Assembly (NCBI GenBank): GCA_020848905.1
Contig: JADLHG010000031.1
Location: forward strand, 186,001 to 250,000
Direction of reading: 5' to 3'
DNA: 64,000 nt
DNA from: Deltaproteobacteria bacterium
Lineage (GTDB): Bacteria; Myxococcota_A; Polyangia; GCA-2747355; JADLHG01
The notes under the pieces were generated by a model. That model had not been told where the DNA came from. It did no database searches and saw nothing but the letters and a program-made list of their open reading frames with translations. A program made the translations under genes and the position numbers. Of the stretch, positions 26,319 through 34,914 are shown piece after piece. Every line of letters begins with the position of its first letter. Position 1 is the stretch's first letter.

Positions 26319-27056
26319 ATGAGTCAGTCTAGGGTGCCTTCGTGGCCGCGAAAGGCGGCCCGTCACCTCGGAGCGGGGGTGGTGCTCGGTGGGGCGCTGC
26401 TGCTCGCTGCCGGAGGATGCGTCGACGAGACCTCATTTCTCATCACGCAGAACCAGGTTCCGCAGGCGGGGTGCAAGGTGGACACGAACGAGTCCGTCTA
26501 CCGCGCGATCGGGACGCTGGACGTGTCCGCCGGCAAGGGGTACGTGCTCTTTCCCCTGATTCGCAACGATCTGCAGGCGTCCAAGGGCGTCGACAACCAG
26601 CCCGAGCGGAACGCCCTGCACCTCCGGGAGTTCCAGGTGGAGCTGGACCTCGGAGAGATCCCCGCGAACTTCCCGGCCGAGCTGCTGAGCTTCACCAAGC
26701 CGACCTCGGGGGTGATGCAGCCCGGGGAGCGCCGGGCCTCGAGCGTCGAGGCCATTCCGGAGAAGCTCGTCAAGCTCCTCAGCATCCCGCCGAACGTGAA
26801 GCCGATCGTCACGGCCAAGGTCCGAGTCGTCGCGGATCACGGCGTGACCAAGATGAAGAGCGCCGCGTTCTTCTATCCGATTCAGCTCTGCAACGGCTGC
26901 CTGGTGGTGAAGGCCGAGAACTGCCCGACGGGGGAGGCGCTCCAGTCGGCGCCGAGCAACACCTGCGGGCTGCCGCAGGACGAATCTACCACCTGCTGCA
27001 ACGCCCCTGGCCGCGGGCTCGTCTGTCTGTCCGACGCGGCGAAGAGCGGCGGCTAG
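26319..27056 (+). CDS. Cysteine-rich lipoprotein of unknown function, downstream of pilQ
   Basis: A 245-residue predicted lipoprotein. The ATG at 26319 (GGGAG upstream) gives a basic start, a hydrophobic core and a lipobox AAGGC (cysteine near residue 34). An ATG overlapping the pilQ stop codon is also in frame but would bury the signal peptide. The mature part has a beta-rich middle (YVLFPLIRNDLQ, REFQVELDLGEIP, KPIVTAKVRVVADHG) and a C-terminal cysteine cluster (LCNGC, ENCP, TCG, TCCN, LVC), probably disulfide-bonded. No family was recognised. Its position directly behind pilQ suggests a link to the secretin, for example as a pilotin or surface accessory, but that is only context. Confidence 0.7.
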   Translation: MSQSRVPSWPRKAARHLGAGVVLGGALLLAAGGCVDETSFLITQNQVPQAGCKVDTNESVYRAIGTLDVSAGKGYVLFPLIRNDLQASKGVDNQPERNALHLREFQVELDLGEIPANFPAELLSFTKPTSGVMQPGERRASSVEAIPEKLVKLLSIPPNVKPIVTAKVRVVADHGVTKMKSAAFFYPIQLCNGCLVVKAENCPTGEALQSAPSNTCGLPQDESTTCCNAPGRGLVCLSDAAKSGG

Positions 27057-27064
27057 GTCGCTCG

Positions 27065-29416
27065 TTAGTTCCCCACGCGTTCGAAGGAGCGGTGCTGATA
27101 GGCCGGGATCCGGAGTGGGATCCGCGGCAGCCGCTCCCCCCGCCCGTAGAGCACCGTGTAGGCGAAGAAGCTGGCCAGCACGCGCTTGGTGTAGCGGCGC
27201 GTCTGGTCGAACGGAATGCGCTCCACGAGCTCGTCGAGGGCCCCGGAGCCGAAGCGCTTCAGCCAGCGAAAGACGGCCCCCTGGCCCGCGTTGTAGCCGG
27301 CGATGGCGAGGGGGGGGCAGCCCGAGAAGGTCTGCATCAGCCACGACAGAAAGGTGCTGCCGAGCTTGATGTTCACCGCCGGGTCCTGCAGCGCGGTGCG
27401 GTCCACCGCCAGCTTGTGCCGCGAGCCGGCGGCCTTCGCCGTGGGGAGGATGAGCTGCATCAGCCCGATGGCGTTCGCGTAGGACTCGAGGACGTTCACG
27501 AAGCCGCTCTCCTCGCGCATCACGGCCAGGATCAGGCCCGGGGGGAGGCGGGTCGTGCGCGCGGCCTGCTCGACGAGCGCGGGGAAGGCGCGCGGGTAGG
27601 CGATGGTCCAGCGGCGGTAGTTCTCGTCGAGCGGGGGGGTGCGCTTGTAGGAGGCGTCGCGGCTGCGTGGTACCTGGTGCGAGAGGTGCCAGAGCCCCGC
27701 GCGGTCGAGGAGCGCGGCGGCGACCCAGGCCTCGGGCAGGGGGCCGTTGCCGCGCATGGCCAGCCCCGCCTTGGCGAACTCGCGCCCCGCCTCGTCGGAG
27801 AGGCCAAGGCGCGCGAGCTCCACGCCGCGGGCGAAGGCGGGGGTGCGGGTGAAGGCCCCGGTAGGCAGAGCCCAGCTACCGGTGCGGCGGCCCACGGGGG
27901 CGAGAAGCTCCTTCTGGAGCTTCTTGAAGAGGGCCGGATGCCCCTCGCGTAGTCGGTTGAAGGAGAGCAGGGCGTAGTAGGTGAGCGGGTACTCGCGCAG
28001 GCAGCGCTCGTAGGTTGGCGCGGCCTCCTTCGGCCGTCGGAGGCGCTCCAGGATGCGGGCCTTCCAGTAGAGGGCCTGACCCTCCGCGTAGTAGACGCCG
28101 GCGCGCCCGAGCTTGTCGATGGTGTGGTCGAGGTGCCTGAGCGCGGCCTGGTAGTCCTGCTTCAGGTAGGCCTGCCGGGCGACGCGCCAGAGGGCCTCGC
28201 GGACCATGTCCCCCTGGGGATAGTCCCTGGGGAGGGCCTCGAGGAGCTCGGTGACCTTCGTCTCTTGCCCTAGCTCGTCGTAGGCCTCGGCGGCGAGCAT
28301 CCGCGCGTCGTCGGCGTAGCTGTGTTTCGGGAACTCCTTTTCGATGGCCGCGAACTGGTCGGCGGCCGCCTGGTAGGCCTTCTTGCGCATCAGCCCTCGG
28401 GCCCGCTTGTAGAGGGCCTTCACCACCAGGTCCAGGTCGCCCGCAGCGCGGCAGCTCTGGGCGGTGGCGAGAAAGAGCGGCTCGGCGCGGTCGGGCTGGC
28501 GCTGCTTGAAGACGCTGTCGGCCTGGTAGTAGGCCGCGCGGCAGCGGACCTCCGGGCGCAGGGCGGCGCCTTCCTTCAGCACGGCGGCGAAGCCGGCCTC
28601 GGCGGCCTGGTTCCGCATGGCCTGGTAATAGAGGAGGGATTGCTCGTAGCGCTGCTCGGGTGTGAGCTGTACGGTGCGCGCCCCCTGGCCCACGAGCAGG
28701 GCCAGGGCCTGCGCCTGCTTCTCGGCCTCCTGCGCCACGCTCGAGAGGGGAGACCTGACGAGGATCTGCACGTAGTGGCCGAGCGCCTCGGCCAAGCGCG
28801 CGCGCGCCTCGGGGCCGGCTGCCGCCGCGCCCTTCTGCAGCGCCTCGGCCACGCGGAAGTGAGCTTCTCCTACGCGTTTGCCCTTCGGGTGTCGCGCGAG
28901 GTAGTCGCGCCAGATGGCGGCGCTCTCGTCGATGCGCCCGAGCGCGCGAAGGGCGTCGGCGCGGACGAGCTGCGCGTCGGTGGAAAGGGGGCTCTCGCGG
29001 CTCACCCCTGCCGCGACCTCGGCCGCGCGGTCGAAGCGCCGGGTGCGGTAGAGCGCGATGGCGCCGAAGTAGCGGTGGTAGTCGCGGAGCAGGGGGTAGC
29101 TGCCGTCGAGCGCGGCGAAGAGCTCGGCCGCACGGACGAAGTCACCGCCCCGCTGGAGGGCCACGGCGAGGAGGAAGCGCGCCTGCTCCCGCTCGCGCGG
29201 CGGGACGCGCCTCTGAGCTCGGTCTAGGAGCGCGGCAGCCTCCTTCGCACGGCCCGCTTCGAGCAGGGTCCGCCCGCGACCGGCGAGCCCTCGACCGAAG
29301 TACGGCGCGAGCTGCTCGTCGCGAAGGGGTGCGGCGGCGTCGGCACCCGGGGGCACGAGCAGCAACAGCGTCCCCAGCGCGCGGGCAGTGGCCTGGGCGA
29401 CCCGACGGCGTATCAC
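27065..29416 (-). CDS. Soluble lytic transglycosylase with TPR-like superhelix (Slt type)
   Basis: A 783-residue periplasmic enzyme. After a signal peptide (LLLLVPPGADAAA) comes a very long helical region of tetratricopeptide-like units (residues about 40-560). The C-terminal SLT domain (about 620-760) has the catalytic glutamate in MREESGF, then GLMQLILPTA and AGYNAGQGAV, the usual motif set. It should cleave peptidoglycan with formation of 1,6-anhydromuramic acid. It begins with GTG 29416, which overlaps the stop codon of the FHA-GGDEF gene by 4 bases (GTGA), so the two are probably translationally coupled. Converges on the pilQ-linked lipoprotein gene with only 8 bases between. Confidence 0.93.
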   Translation of the reverse strand: MIRRRVAQATARALGTLLLLVPPGADAAAPLRDEQLAPYFGRGLAGRGRTLLEAGRAKEAAALLDRAQRRVPPREREQARFLLAVALQRGGDFVRAAELFAALDGSYPLLRDYHRYFGAIALYRTRRFDRAAEVAAGVSRESPLSTDAQLVRADALRALGRIDESAAIWRDYLARHPKGKRVGEAHFRVAEALQKGAAAAGPEARARLAEALGHYVQILVRSPLSSVAQEAEKQAQALALLVGQGARTVQLTPEQRYEQSLLYYQAMRNQAAEAGFAAVLKEGAALRPEVRCRAAYYQADSVFKQRQPDRAEPLFLATAQSCRAAGDLDLVVKALYKRARGLMRKKAYQAAADQFAAIEKEFPKHSYADDARMLAAEAYDELGQETKVTELLEALPRDYPQGDMVREALWRVARQAYLKQDYQAALRHLDHTIDKLGRAGVYYAEGQALYWKARILERLRRPKEAAPTYERCLREYPLTYYALLSFNRLREGHPALFKKLQKELLAPVGRRTGSWALPTGAFTRTPAFARGVELARLGLSDEAGREFAKAGLAMRGNGPLPEAWVAAALLDRAGLWHLSHQVPRSRDASYKRTPPLDENYRRWTIAYPRAFPALVEQAARTTRLPPGLILAVMREESGFVNVLESYANAIGLMQLILPTAKAAGSRHKLAVDRTALQDPAVNIKLGSTFLSWLMQTFSGCPPLAIAGYNAGQGAVFRWLKRFGSGALDELVERIPFDQTRRYTKRVLASFFAYTVLYGRGERLPRIPLRIPAYQHRSFERVGN

Positions 29417-30381
29417 GGACGACGCGGGGTCGGCGGCGTGCCGGTCCCTCCCGGGGCGCCTCTCGACGTCCGCCGGGTGATGACGCAGTTCCGCCCCTGC
29501 GCCTTGGCCTGGCGCAGGGCCTGATCCGCCGCCGCGAGGAGCTCCTCGGCGGTGTGCGCCCCGATCTCGGGCATGGCCACGGCGCCCACGCTCACGGTGA
29601 GCTGTTCCGTGGTCGCGTCGAGGAGGAAGTAGTGCTGCGCCACGTGGTGGCGGATGCGCTCGGCGAGGATCGGGGCGCGCGACACGTCGGTGTTACGGCC
29701 GAGCACCGCGAACTCCCCCCCCTGCATGCGCGCCAGCACATCTTCCGTGCGGATGACCTGGGCGAGCAGCGCTCCGAGCTGGCCGAGGAGGCGATCGGTC
29801 GCGGTCGTACCGAGGCGCTCGTTGAGCTCGCTCAGGTGATCCACGTCAGCCACGAGCAACGCGAGCGGGGCCTTGTGCCGGGTCGAGAAGGCCAGCTCGG
29901 CCCGCAGTCGCTCGTCGAGATAGCGGCGGTTGAAGGCGCCCGTGAGCGGGTCGCGCAGGGCGGCGTCGTAGAGCTGACGCGCGTAGCGGCTCTCGAGCTC
30001 GTCGGCGTAGCTGAACTTCAGCACGCTCGTGGAGCCCACCTGCACGCGATCGCCGTCGGCGAGGGGCTGGGCCGCCTCCACGCGTCGGCCGGAGAGGAAG
30101 GTGCCGTTGCGGCTCCCCGCGTCGCGCAGCTCGTAGCTTCCGTCTGGCCGCCGCAGGATGAGCGCGTGCTTGCGAGAGATCCCCGCCTCCATGAGCTGGA
30201 TCTGCGCCTCGGCGTCGCGGCCGATGAGCGTGGCTTCCTGGCTGAGCGGATAGACCTTCCCGACGTGCGTGCCGCTGAGGACGAGGAGCTGGGCGTGCCG
30301 CGGTGCCGACCCGTCGGCCGGCGCAGGAGCTCCGCCCGGCGGGATCGCGGTGATCTCCTCGCTGTCGGGGAGCTTGGCCAT
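29413..30381 (-). CDS. FHA-GGDEF protein with degenerate active site and intact I-site
   Basis: A 322-residue protein with an FHA domain (residues about 45-125: IGRDAE, GISRKHALI, SRNGTF) and a GGDEF-family domain (about 135-310: DPLTGAFNRRYLDE, DVDHLSELNE, VSVGAVAMPE). The catalytic signature is QGGEF instead of GG(D/E)EF: the first glycine and the catalytic acid are lost, so cyclase activity is unlikely. Yet the inhibitory site RTED sits at exactly five residues before it, as in RxxD c-di-GMP-binding sites. It is therefore probably a c-di-GMP sensor. Its stop codon overlaps the start of the lytic transglycosylase gene. The altered site is encoded across a run of eight G bases. Confidence 0.88.
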   Translation of the reverse strand: MAKLPDSEEITAIPPGGAPAPADGSAPRHAQLLVLSGTHVGKVYPLSQEATLIGRDAEAQIQLMEAGISRKHALILRRPDGSYELRDAGSRNGTFLSGRRVEAAQPLADGDRVQVGSTSVLKFSYADELESRYARQLYDAALRDPLTGAFNRRYLDERLRAELAFSTRHKAPLALLVADVDHLSELNERLGTTATDRLLGQLGALLAQVIRTEDVLARMQGGEFAVLGRNTDVSRAPILAERIRHHVAQHYFLLDATTEQLTVSVGAVAMPEIGAHTAEELLAAADQALRQAKAQGRNCVITRRTSRGAPGGTGTPPTPRRP

Positions 30382-30457
30382 TCGCTCATCCTATGCGGCG
30401 GCGCACAGCCTTGCAACGGGGTGCGGCGTGCATGGGGTGCGGCGTACGAGCTGGCGC

Positions 30458-31594
30458 CTAGCGCGATAGCGGCAGGAGCAGACACGACGGGGAGCCCGAT
30501 CGCGCCTCGGTCCAGGCCGAAACCGCCAGGGTTGCTCCCGAGGGGGAAAACGCCAGGCCCGTGACGATCTGGCTGAAGGCGTCGAGGCGGTGCCAGCCGC
30601 CGCCGCGAAAGAGGGCCACCGCGAAGTCCCAGCCGCCCGAGGCGAGCGCGGAGCCGTCCCGGCTCGCGGCCAGCTCCGTGACGTAGAACCGGTGGGGGGT
30701 GGCCACGGAGACGCGGCGGAGCCGACCGAGGTCCCACACCTCGACGGCATCGCCGGGGGCGGGGCCTGCCCGATGTCCTCCACGCCGCTCGAGCGCCACG
30801 AGCGCGGGGGTGCGGCGGGCGGGGGCGTGGCTGGTGGCGACGAGGAGCTGCTCGGCCCTCGCGTCTCCGCGCTGCGCCGGTCGGACGGCCAGCGCGTTCA
30901 CGGCGCCGCCGGCCCGTACGAGAGCCCGCGGGACGAGCTCGCGACTCCAGAACCGGATCGTGCCGTCGGCCGAGCCCGAGGCGAAGCCCGACGGCACGAG
31001 CGCGAGAGCGGTCACATCGTCGGCGTGGGCCGGTCGGCAGGTTGGGGCCCCTCCCTCGAGCGCTGCCGCGCAGACGCGACCGCCCGCCGGCGCGTCCGGT
31101 CGGCTCCGCGTGCGCGAGGCCTCCGTGGCGAAGAGCAGGTGGTCACGGTCCACGAAGGTGACGGCCCGGACGGGGGTCGCGACGGAGAAGGTGCGCTCGA
31201 TGCGACCCGCCTTCAGATCGAGGACCCTAACGAGGCCGGACGCGACCAGCGCCTCGCCCCGCGCCCGCACCCTGCGGAGCGCCACGGCGGCGCGCTGGCC
31301 GTCGGGGCTCAGCGCCACAGCGTGCACCCAGTCGCTCTCGGCGGCGACCGAGAATTCTTGGAGCCGCGCCCCCGACTCGACGGAGAAGACCACCAGGCGA
31401 TGCGCTCCGCCTTCGAGGAGCGCGCAGGCCACGCGCCGCGCGTCGAGGAAGGCCACGTCGAAGGCGAAGCTCCGCGCGTCCAGCACTCGCGGTGGTCCGA
31501 AGGGAGAGGCCATACGGCAGCCCAGCGTCGGGGCCAGCCCGGAGACGAGCAGGAGGAGAGGGAGGAGGTGGCGAAGGGGGGCTGCCCGGTTCAC
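30458..31594 (-). CDS. WD40-repeat lipoprotein
   Basis: A 378-residue predicted lipoprotein: signal peptide with a hydrophobic core (LLPLLLLVSGLAPTLG) and C at about residue 26. The mature protein shows WD40/YVTN-type blades, for example VHAVALSPDGQRAAVAL, VTALALVPSGFASGSADGTIRFW and VTELAASRDGSALASGGWDFAVALF, about six or seven in all, giving a beta-propeller. Such exported propellers usually serve as binding scaffolds. No catalytic motif. It is on the same strand as dxs (74 bases away) and the FHA gene (77 bases away). Partner unknown. Confidence 0.8.
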   Translation of the reverse strand: MNRAAPLRHLLPLLLLVSGLAPTLGCRMASPFGPPRVLDARSFAFDVAFLDARRVACALLEGGAHRLVVFSVESGARLQEFSVAAESDWVHAVALSPDGQRAAVALRRVRARGEALVASGLVRVLDLKAGRIERTFSVATPVRAVTFVDRDHLLFATEASRTRSRPDAPAGGRVCAAALEGGAPTCRPAHADDVTALALVPSGFASGSADGTIRFWSRELVPRALVRAGGAVNALAVRPAQRGDARAEQLLVATSHAPARRTPALVALERRGGHRAGPAPGDAVEVWDLGRLRRVSVATPHRFYVTELAASRDGSALASGGWDFAVALFRGGGWHRLDAFSQIVTGLAFSPSGATLAVSAWTEARSGSPSCLLLPLSR

Positions 31595-31667
31595 CGCGAA
31601 GAGAGCTACGCGGACAGCCGTTGTTTTGCGGTGGGCTTTGGGCGCCGGGCGGCCGCTGCGCCCATGT

Positions 31668-33584
31668 CTAGTTGGTCGCGTCCGCGAGGGCGACGACCCG
31701 CTTGCCGGCGGTGAGGCGCCGATAGGCCTGAAGGACGCCGTCCACGCTCAGGCCGCAGCTCGCGAGCAGCCGCTCCGGCTTGCCGTGCTCGACCCAGCGG
31801 TCGGGGATGCCGAGACGCTGGAGCGCGGGCCTCAGACCGTGGTCGGCGCAGAGTTCGAGCACCGCCGAGCCGAAGCCGCCGGCGAGCGCGTTCTCCTCGA
31901 TGGTGATGACCGCCTTGGCGCGGCCGATGCGCTTCACGAGCAGCTCCTCGTCGAGCGGCTTGAGGAAGCGCGCGTTGATTACCGTGCAGCCGACCTGCTC
32001 CTTCGCGAGCTCTGCAGCTGCCTCGAGGGCCACGTGGGTCATCGTCCCTGCCGCGATGATCAGAAGGTCGGTGCCGCGGTCGAGCAGCACCTCTCCCTTG
32101 CCCCACGGGAGGAGCTTCGGGGGCCCTTCGAGCGGCACGCCGACGCCGTTCCCGCGCGGGTAGCGCATCGCCACCGGGCCGTGCGCCTGGGTCGCGGTGA
32201 AGAGCATGTGCCGGAGCTCGTCCTCGTCCTTCGGCGCCATGAGGGACATCTCCGGGATCATGCGCAGGTAGGAGATGTCGAAGACCCCGTGGTGGGTCGG
32301 ACCGTCGGCGCCGACGATCCCCGCGCGGTCCATGCAGAAGGTCACCGGCAGGTGCTGCAGGCAGACGTCATGCACCGTTTGGTCGAAGGCGCGCTGCAGG
32401 AAGGACGAGTAGATCGCGCAGACGGGGCGGAAGCCCTCGACGGCGAGGCCCGCCGCGAAGGTCACGGCGTGCTGCTCGGCGATTCCCACGTCGTAGAAGC
32501 GCCCCGGGTACTTCTCCGCGAACTCCACGAGACCCGTCCCCTGCGGCATGGCGGCGGTGATGGCCACCACCCGGGGGTCGGTCTCGGCGAGCTGGCAGAG
32601 CGTCTCACCGAAGACGGCCGTGTAGCTCGGCCCCGACGGAGCTGCGGGGGCCTTGGGCTTGCCCGAGGTAGACGCCTCGCGCGGGCCGACGGCGTGCATG
32701 CGCTCCACGTCGCTGTCCACGTCGGGACAGCCCTTCCCCTTGCTCGTGCAGGCGTGGACCACGACCGGCTTGCCGAGCTCCCGCGCGTTCCGGAAGGTCT
32801 CGACCAGCGCGCGCGTGTCGTGCCCGTCGATCGGCCCGATGTACTCGAAGCCCATCCCCTCGAAGAGTACGCCGGGCGTGAGGAGCACGTGCTTGCTCGC
32901 GTCCATCAGGTGCTCGAGCACGTGGATCGCGTCATCGCCCACGCGGTCGAAGGCCTCCAGGAAGGAGCGCACCCGCCGACGCCAGCGCGTCATCGGCCCG
33001 CCGTAGAGCTTGCGGCTGAACCACTCGGAGAGCGCGCCCACGTTCGGGCTGATGGACATGCCGTTGTCGTTGACCACCACGATCAGATCGCGTTTCAGCG
33101 CGCCGGCGTTGTTCAGCGCCTCGAAGGCCATGCCCCCGGTCAGCGCCCCGTCGCCGATGATCGCCACGACCTTCCCGTCGTTGTCCTTCAGCCGCAGGCC
33201 CTCGCGAATGCCGAGGGCCGCCGAGATCGAGGTCGAGGCGTGCCCGGCGCCGAAGATGTCGTGCGGGCTCTCGGAGCGCTTGAGAAAGCCCGAGAGGCCC
33301 CCCTCCTGCTTCATGGTGTGGAAGCGGTCGCGCCGTCCCGTCAGGATCTTGTGGGCGTGCGCCTGGTGGCCCACGTCCCAGATCACGCGGTCCTTCGGTG
33401 ACTCGAAGGCGTAGTGCACGGCTACGGCCAGCTCCACCACGCCCATAGCGGCGCCGAGGTGTCCGCCGATCTTCGAGATCTCCTCCAGAATGAACTCCCG
33501 GAGCTCCGTGGCGACCGCCGGGAGCTGTTCCACCGAGAGACGCTGAAGGTCCTCCGGTCCGTTAATTCTGTGCAGGTAGTTCAT
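31668..33584 (-). CDS. dxs: 1-deoxy-D-xylulose-5-phosphate synthase
   Basis: A full-length 638-residue thiamine-diphosphate transketolase-like enzyme. It condenses pyruvate and glyceraldehyde 3-phosphate to DXP, the first step of the MEP isoprenoid pathway and of thiamine/pyridoxal precursors. The substrate-site histidines are in WDVGHQAHAHKI and GAGHASTSIS; the thiamine/Mg motif is GDGALTGGMAFEALNNAG with VVNDN; the family-typical DRAGIVGADGPTHHG is present in the second domain. The start lies 23 bases inside the end of ispA, so xseB, ispA and dxs form a tight overlapping operon, as in many proteobacteria. Confidence 0.97.
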   Translation of the reverse strand: MNYLHRINGPEDLQRLSVEQLPAVATELREFILEEISKIGGHLGAAMGVVELAVAVHYAFESPKDRVIWDVGHQAHAHKILTGRRDRFHTMKQEGGLSGFLKRSESPHDIFGAGHASTSISAALGIREGLRLKDNDGKVVAIIGDGALTGGMAFEALNNAGALKRDLIVVVNDNGMSISPNVGALSEWFSRKLYGGPMTRWRRRVRSFLEAFDRVGDDAIHVLEHLMDASKHVLLTPGVLFEGMGFEYIGPIDGHDTRALVETFRNARELGKPVVVHACTSKGKGCPDVDSDVERMHAVGPREASTSGKPKAPAAPSGPSYTAVFGETLCQLAETDPRVVAITAAMPQGTGLVEFAEKYPGRFYDVGIAEQHAVTFAAGLAVEGFRPVCAIYSSFLQRAFDQTVHDVCLQHLPVTFCMDRAGIVGADGPTHHGVFDISYLRMIPEMSLMAPKDEDELRHMLFTATQAHGPVAMRYPRGNGVGVPLEGPPKLLPWGKGEVLLDRGTDLLIIAAGTMTHVALEAAAELAKEQVGCTVINARFLKPLDEELLVKRIGRAKAVITIEENALAGGFGSAVLELCADHGLRPALQRLGIPDRWVEHGKPERLLASCGLSVDGVLQAYRRLTAGKRVVALADATN

Positions 33585-34428
33585 GGGTCATCGACTCTCT
33601 TGCACGTTGATGGACGAGCTCCGCCAGGGCGGCCAGCGGCGCTCCTCCGTTTCCGAACTGCCCGGCCGTCCGGGCCGCCCGGTGGGCCAGCTCGAGGGCG
33701 CGCGCGTGGGCTTGCTCCCGATGGTGGGTGAATTCCGCATCGCGCAGGTCATCCGCGTGCTGGAAGGCCATCCCCAGGTCGAAGCCGTAGCCGCGCAGCG
33801 CCTCCACGTGCTGGTCCGATCCACCCCCCGCCAATCCTCCTACGACCGCAGCCGCCGAAAAGAGGGCGGCCGTCTTTCCCGCGTGGCAGAGCTCGAGCAA
33901 CTTGAAGCTCGGCTCGGTTCCTTTCAGCGTCATGTCCATGGCCTGCCCGCCGACCATCCCGCGGGCTCCGGCGGCGCGCGCCAGCTCGTGGGCCGCGCGC
34001 AAGAGCGCCGAACCTCGCGCGGGCCGCTTGATCCCCTCGGCGGCCAGCACCTCGAAGGCCAGGGTGAGCAGCGCGTCGCCGACCAGGATCGCTGCCGTCT
34101 CGCCGAACTCCTTGTGGCAGGTCGGCTGCCCTCGGCGCATGTCGTCGTCGTCCATGGCCGGCAGATCGTCGTGGACGAGGGAGTAGCAGTGCACGAGCTC
34201 CACCGCGCAGCCCGCGCCGTAAGCCTCCTCGGCGCTCCCTCCCACGGCCTCGCAGGCAGCCACGGTCAGGCACGGCCGGAGACGCTTGCCCCCCGCGAGT
34301 ACCGCCTTGCCCATCGCGCGGCGCAGGCTGAGAGGGTCGGCCGTCTCCACCTCGGGCAGGTGCGAGCGCATGGCCTGATCCAGGGCGTGTCGCACCTGCG
34401 TCAGATACTGATCGAGGTCGAACTTCAT
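33562..34428 (-). CDS. ispA: Short-chain polyprenyl (farnesyl/geranylgeranyl) diphosphate synthase
   Basis: A 288-residue trans-prenyltransferase. The first aspartate-rich motif is DDLPAMDDDD and the second is in GMAFQHADDLRD; both are complete. A KRLRP diphosphate-binding segment is near residue 51. It builds C15 or C20 diphosphates from IPP and DMAPP for quinones, undecaprenyl phosphate or carotenoids. The DDLPAMDDDD spacing (two extra residues in the first motif) is that of bacterial FPP/GGPP synthases. It overlaps xseB by 4 bases and dxs by 23. Confidence 0.95.
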   Translation of the reverse strand: MKFDLDQYLTQVRHALDQAMRSHLPEVETADPLSLRRAMGKAVLAGGKRLRPCLTVAACEAVGGSAEEAYGAGCAVELVHCYSLVHDDLPAMDDDDMRRGQPTCHKEFGETAAILVGDALLTLAFEVLAAEGIKRPARGSALLRAAHELARAAGARGMVGGQAMDMTLKGTEPSFKLLELCHAGKTAALFSAAAVVGGLAGGGSDQHVEALRGYGFDLGMAFQHADDLRDAEFTHHREQAHARALELAHRAARTAGQFGNGGAPLAALAELVHQRARESMTHELPAQN

Positions 34429-34712
34429 CGGGTTTCTCCCATGCCGGGCTCGCGCCTCGCCGGTTCGAGGGCTTCGGTGCGGCCGTCCTTGAGCAGGGTC
34501 TCCACGCGCCGTTCGGCCGCGTCCAGAATGGCTTGGCCTCGTCGAGAGAGCTCTACACCCTTTTCGAAGGCGAGCAAGGCGTCCTCCAGCGGAAGGTCCG
34601 CGCGCTCCAGCTTCTCCACGATGGTCTTGAGGTCGGCGAGGAGCTGGTCGAACCGCTCCGGCCCCGCCTGCCCACCCCCCTCCGCGCCTCCGGTTCGCGT
34701 CGTCGGCTCCAT
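34425..34712 (-). CDS. xseB: Exodeoxyribonuclease VII small subunit
   Basis: A 95-residue protein with the conserved XseB core: FDQLLADLKTIVEKLERADLPLEDALLAFEKGVELS, then a helix ending in a variable tail. XseB forms a helical hairpin that binds XseA to make the single-strand nuclease exonuclease VII. XseA is not in the window. Its stop overlaps the ispA start (ATGA). The upstream region holds the TTGTATG repeat cluster (34757-34795). Confidence 0.92.
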   Translation of the reverse strand: MEPTTRTGGAEGGGQAGPERFDQLLADLKTIVEKLERADLPLEDALLAFEKGVELSRRGQAILDAAERRVETLLKDGRTEALEPARREPGMGETR

Positions 34713-34756
34713 GCGGTCGGCAGGCTAGCCCAGCCGCGACTTGAGGTCAATCAACT

Positions 34757-34795
34757 TTGTATGGTTATTGTATGGGGTTGTATCGTGGTTGTATG
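34757..34795 (+). repeat. Four TTGTATG-type direct repeats, helically phased
   Basis: Copies of TTGTATG at 34757-34763, 34768-34774 and 34789-34795, with TTGTATC at 34778-34784. The start-to-start distances are 11, 10 and 11 bases, about one turn of DNA, so all copies face the same side of the helix. They lie in the divergent gap between xseB and the histidine kinase gene and stand out as AT-rich. This is the pattern of a cooperative regulator-binding array. Confidence 0.7.
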
Positions 34796-34893
34796 AACGC
34801 GGCAACCGTTGAAATCTAGGGATGTTTGCGGCGCCAGAGCGGTTCGCGGCGGGCGGCGCGAAGGCCCCGCCACAAAGAGGAGCCGATCTCCTG

Positions 34894-34907
34894 CATTGTA
34901 TACAATG
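34894..34907. promoter_or_regulatory. Perfect 14-bp palindrome, candidate operator
   Basis: CATTGTATACAATG is a perfect inverted repeat ending 7 bases before the histidine kinase start codon. It contains the same TTGTAT core as the direct repeats at 34757-34795, in both orientations. A protein bound here would block translation or transcription start, so an autoregulatory or repressor site is likely. Operators of this TTGTATACAA form are found for some GntR-family regulators, but the binder here is unknown. Confidence 0.6.
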
Positions 34908-34914
34908 ATGCCCG

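Noticed and set aside
30699-33401. A 900-codon plus-strand open frame antisense to the WD40 gene and dxs
   Set aside because: dxs is unmistakable on the other strand; the antisense frame is a product of codon bias.
34757-34795. TTGTATG repeats as a CRISPR or plasmid-type origin
   Set aside because: Units are only 7 bases with 3-4 base spacers, no cas or rep gene is near and there are no DnaA boxes.
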